Shown one piece after another: positions 4,246 to 5,438 of a DNA stretch of 5,438 nucleotides. Under the pieces are notes generated by a model that worked only from the letters and a program-made list of their open reading frames with translations, was not told where the DNA came from and ran no database searches. Source of the DNA: an uncultured Lachnospiraceae bacterium. GTDB taxonomy: Bacteria > Bacillota > Clostridia > Lachnospirales > Lachnospiraceae. The stretch covers positions 1 through 5,438 of the forward strand of contig CAJOQZ010000180.1 in assembly GCA_905236585.1 (NCBI GenBank), given 5' to 3'. Numbering within the stretch: position 1 is the stretch's first letter; every line of letters starts with the position of its first letter. The translations under genes and the position numbers were made by a program.

Positions 4246-5214
4246 ATGAAGAACCGTAAGAAGCGTATTTTTGAAATCATCCAGATCGGCACCAAAGAGG
4301 ACGTCGCAAGCACCGTCTTTGACTATTTGCTGGTCGCCGCCATCGTCGTCAACCTGTCGATCCTCGTCGTGGATACGTTTGCGCCGCCTTATCATGTGCG
4401 CGTAGTTTTAGACCGGATTGAATATGCAACGCTGGCTTTTTTTGTTGTCGAATATGCTCTTCGGATCTGGACGGCGGAGTACGCCTACCCCGACGAAGCG
4501 CCGGGCAGGGCGAGGTTTCGCTTTTTCTCATCATTGGAAGGACTGATCGATCTCTTTACGATCCTGCCCTATTTTCTTCCGATTTTTTTCCCGAGCGGCC
4601 TCGTGGCGTTTCGGGTTCTGCGCGTGCTGCGCATCTTCCGTCTGTTCCGCATCAACGCGCAATATGACTCGTTCAACGTCATCATCGACGTCATCAAAAA
4701 CAAGCGGGAGCAGTTGTTTTCATCCCTATGTATCATCTTCATTATGATGCTCGCCGCGTCCATGTCCATGTATTCCTTAGAGCACGCCGCGCAGCCGGAC
4801 GTTTTCAAAAACGCGTTTTCCGGCATCTGGTGGGCGGTTTCGGCAATGCTTACCGTCGGCTACGGCGACATCTATCCCATAACCCCCGGCGGGGAGATCA
4901 TGGCGATCGTCATTTCTTTTTTGGGGGTAGGGCTGGTGGCGATCCCGACCGGTATCATTTCCGCGGGATTCGTGGAACAGTACTCGAATGTAAAGACGCT
5001 TTCCGATTTTGCGGCGGAAAGCCATGAAAAATATATCATGCTGCATTTAGACGAACATGATCACCCCTGGCTGGCAAAAAAAGTAAGCGACCTCGCTCTG
5101 CCGCCCGAACTCGTTGTCGCCGCCATAATCCGGGAAGAGCGCGTCCTCGCCCCGGACGGCGACCTCGTCTTAAAACGCGGCGACCTCGTCTCCGTCTGCC
5201 GGGTGAAATTATAA
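4246..5214 (+). CDS. Six-helix voltage-gated-type K+ channel with C-terminal TrkA-C domain
   Basis: This is an ion channel subunit of 322 residues, expected to form a tetramer in the cytoplasmic membrane and conduct K+. Segments: S1 about 23-43; S2 about 54-75, which continues FFVVEYALRIW; S3 about 98-114; S4 about 117-136 with arginines at every third position (123, 126, 129, 132, 135), the voltage-sensor pattern; S5 about 157-178; pore helix with W195-W196; selectivity filter TVGYGD (203-208); S6 about 217-240 with AIPTGI. The tail 264-322 (MLHLDEHDHPWLAKKVSDL to GDLVSVCRVKL) looks like a TrkA-C/RCK-C ligand-binding fold, with no NAD-binding RCK-N domain before it. ATG 4246 is chosen because it follows a -10 element directly; an in-frame TTG at 4219 would lie upstream of that promoter. 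The channel assignment is secure; the gating signal is unknown. Confidence 0.93.
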   Translation: MKNRKKRIFEIIQIGTKEDVASTVFDYLLVAAIVVNLSILVVDTFAPPYHVRVVLDRIEYATLAFFVVEYALRIWTAEYAYPDEAPGRARFRFFSSLEGLIDLFTILPYFLPIFFPSGLVAFRVLRVLRIFRLFRINAQYDSFNVIIDVIKNKREQLFSSLCIIFIMMLAASMSMYSLEHAAQPDVFKNAFSGIWWAVSAMLTVGYGDIYPITPGGEIMAIVISFLGVGLVAIPTGIISAGFVEQYSNVKTLSDFAAESHEKYIMLHLDEHDHPWLAKKVSDLALPPELVVAAIIREERVLAPDGDLVLKRGDLVSVCRVKL

Positions 5215-5219
5215 ACCGG

Positions 5220-5438
5220 TCAGATCAAATGTTCGCTCGCCGCTTTCTTTTCGATCTTTTTCAATGCGAGAAAATACGCGGCAGTCATCGCAATTCCCGT
5301 AACCACCCACGACACCGGATAAACGATCAAAAGAGAAGGCATGGTTCCGACCGCACGAAAGACCGTCGCCACCCACAGCGGACGCACGACGCAGGTGCCG
5401 ATGACGGATATGACGGTCGGCGTCATGGAATAGCCAAA
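5220..5438 (-). CDS. MATE-family multidrug/cation efflux transporter, C-terminal fragment
   Basis: The frame is open to the window edge, so only the last 72 residues are seen, ending at TGA (5220-5222). The fragment starts FGYSMTPTVISVIGTCVVR, where a Gly/Ser turn is followed by a membrane helix, then PLWVATVF, a short loop, and a second helix region YPVSWVVTGIAMTAAYFLAL, ending in the basic tail KKIEKKAASEHLI. The S-W-V-V-T helix with a lysine-rich end is typical of the last two helices of the MepA/NorM-type MATE transporters of Clostridia, which export drugs or metabolites using a Na+ or H+ gradient. An internal ATG at 5426 is not a likely start because the frame continues upstream. The gene converges on the channel gene with a 5-bp gap. 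Family assignment is from pattern recognition only and substrate cannot be told. Confidence 0.75.
   Translation of the reverse strand, partial: FGYSMTPTVISVIGTCVVRPLWVATVFRAVGTMPSLLIVYPVSWVVTGIAMTAAYFLALKKIEKKAASEHLI

Overview
The window looks like chromosomal DNA from a moderately GC-rich anaerobic Firmicute of the Clostridia (Lachnospiraceae or a relative). This is inferred from strong AGGGGG/GGAGG ribosome binding sites, a Gram-positive-type pilus/type II secretion gene set containing a DUF4860-like protein, and the style of the hypothetical genes. No rRNA, tRNA, CRISPR array, transposase or phage gene is visible.

Region 1 (1-2194, + strand) is the 3' end of a pilus/type II secretion-like operon: a DUF4860-like protein cut by the window edge, two small single-helix proteins shaped like pseudopilins, and a complete PilT-type retraction ATPase. 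The genes are packed tightly (a 3-bp gap, a 4-bp ATGA overlap, a 13-bp gap), so they are probably co-transcribed and translationally coupled. The assembly ATPase, platform protein and major pilin would lie upstream, outside the window.

Region 2 (2198-3442, - strand) encodes an unrecognised 414-residue, highly charged, cysteine-free cytoplasmic protein. It converges on pilT with only 3 bp between the stop codons and no visible terminator.

Region 3 (3443-3803) has no supported gene. It holds about three copies of an 81-bp tandem repeat. Each copy can fold into a hairpin around a shared 7-nt loop, and the third forms a 26-position stem whose five non-Watson-Crick wobble positions are all G-U on the + strand. 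An 18-bp near-palindrome follows. This is the least explained part of the window.

Region 4 (3804-5214) is a divergent pair with back-to-back extended -10 promoters. Leftward is a stand-alone GutA/SrlB-type PTS IIA protein that has lost the phosphorylated histidine (position 43 is Val). Rightward is a six-helix voltage-gated-type potassium channel with a C-terminal TrkA-C (RCK-C) domain and what looks like a leaderless transcript. The pairing of a non-phosphorylatable IIA-like protein with a K+ channel is suggestive, but a functional link is only inference.

Region 5 (5220-5438, - strand) is the C-terminal end of a MATE-family efflux transporter, converging on the channel gene with a 5-bp gap.
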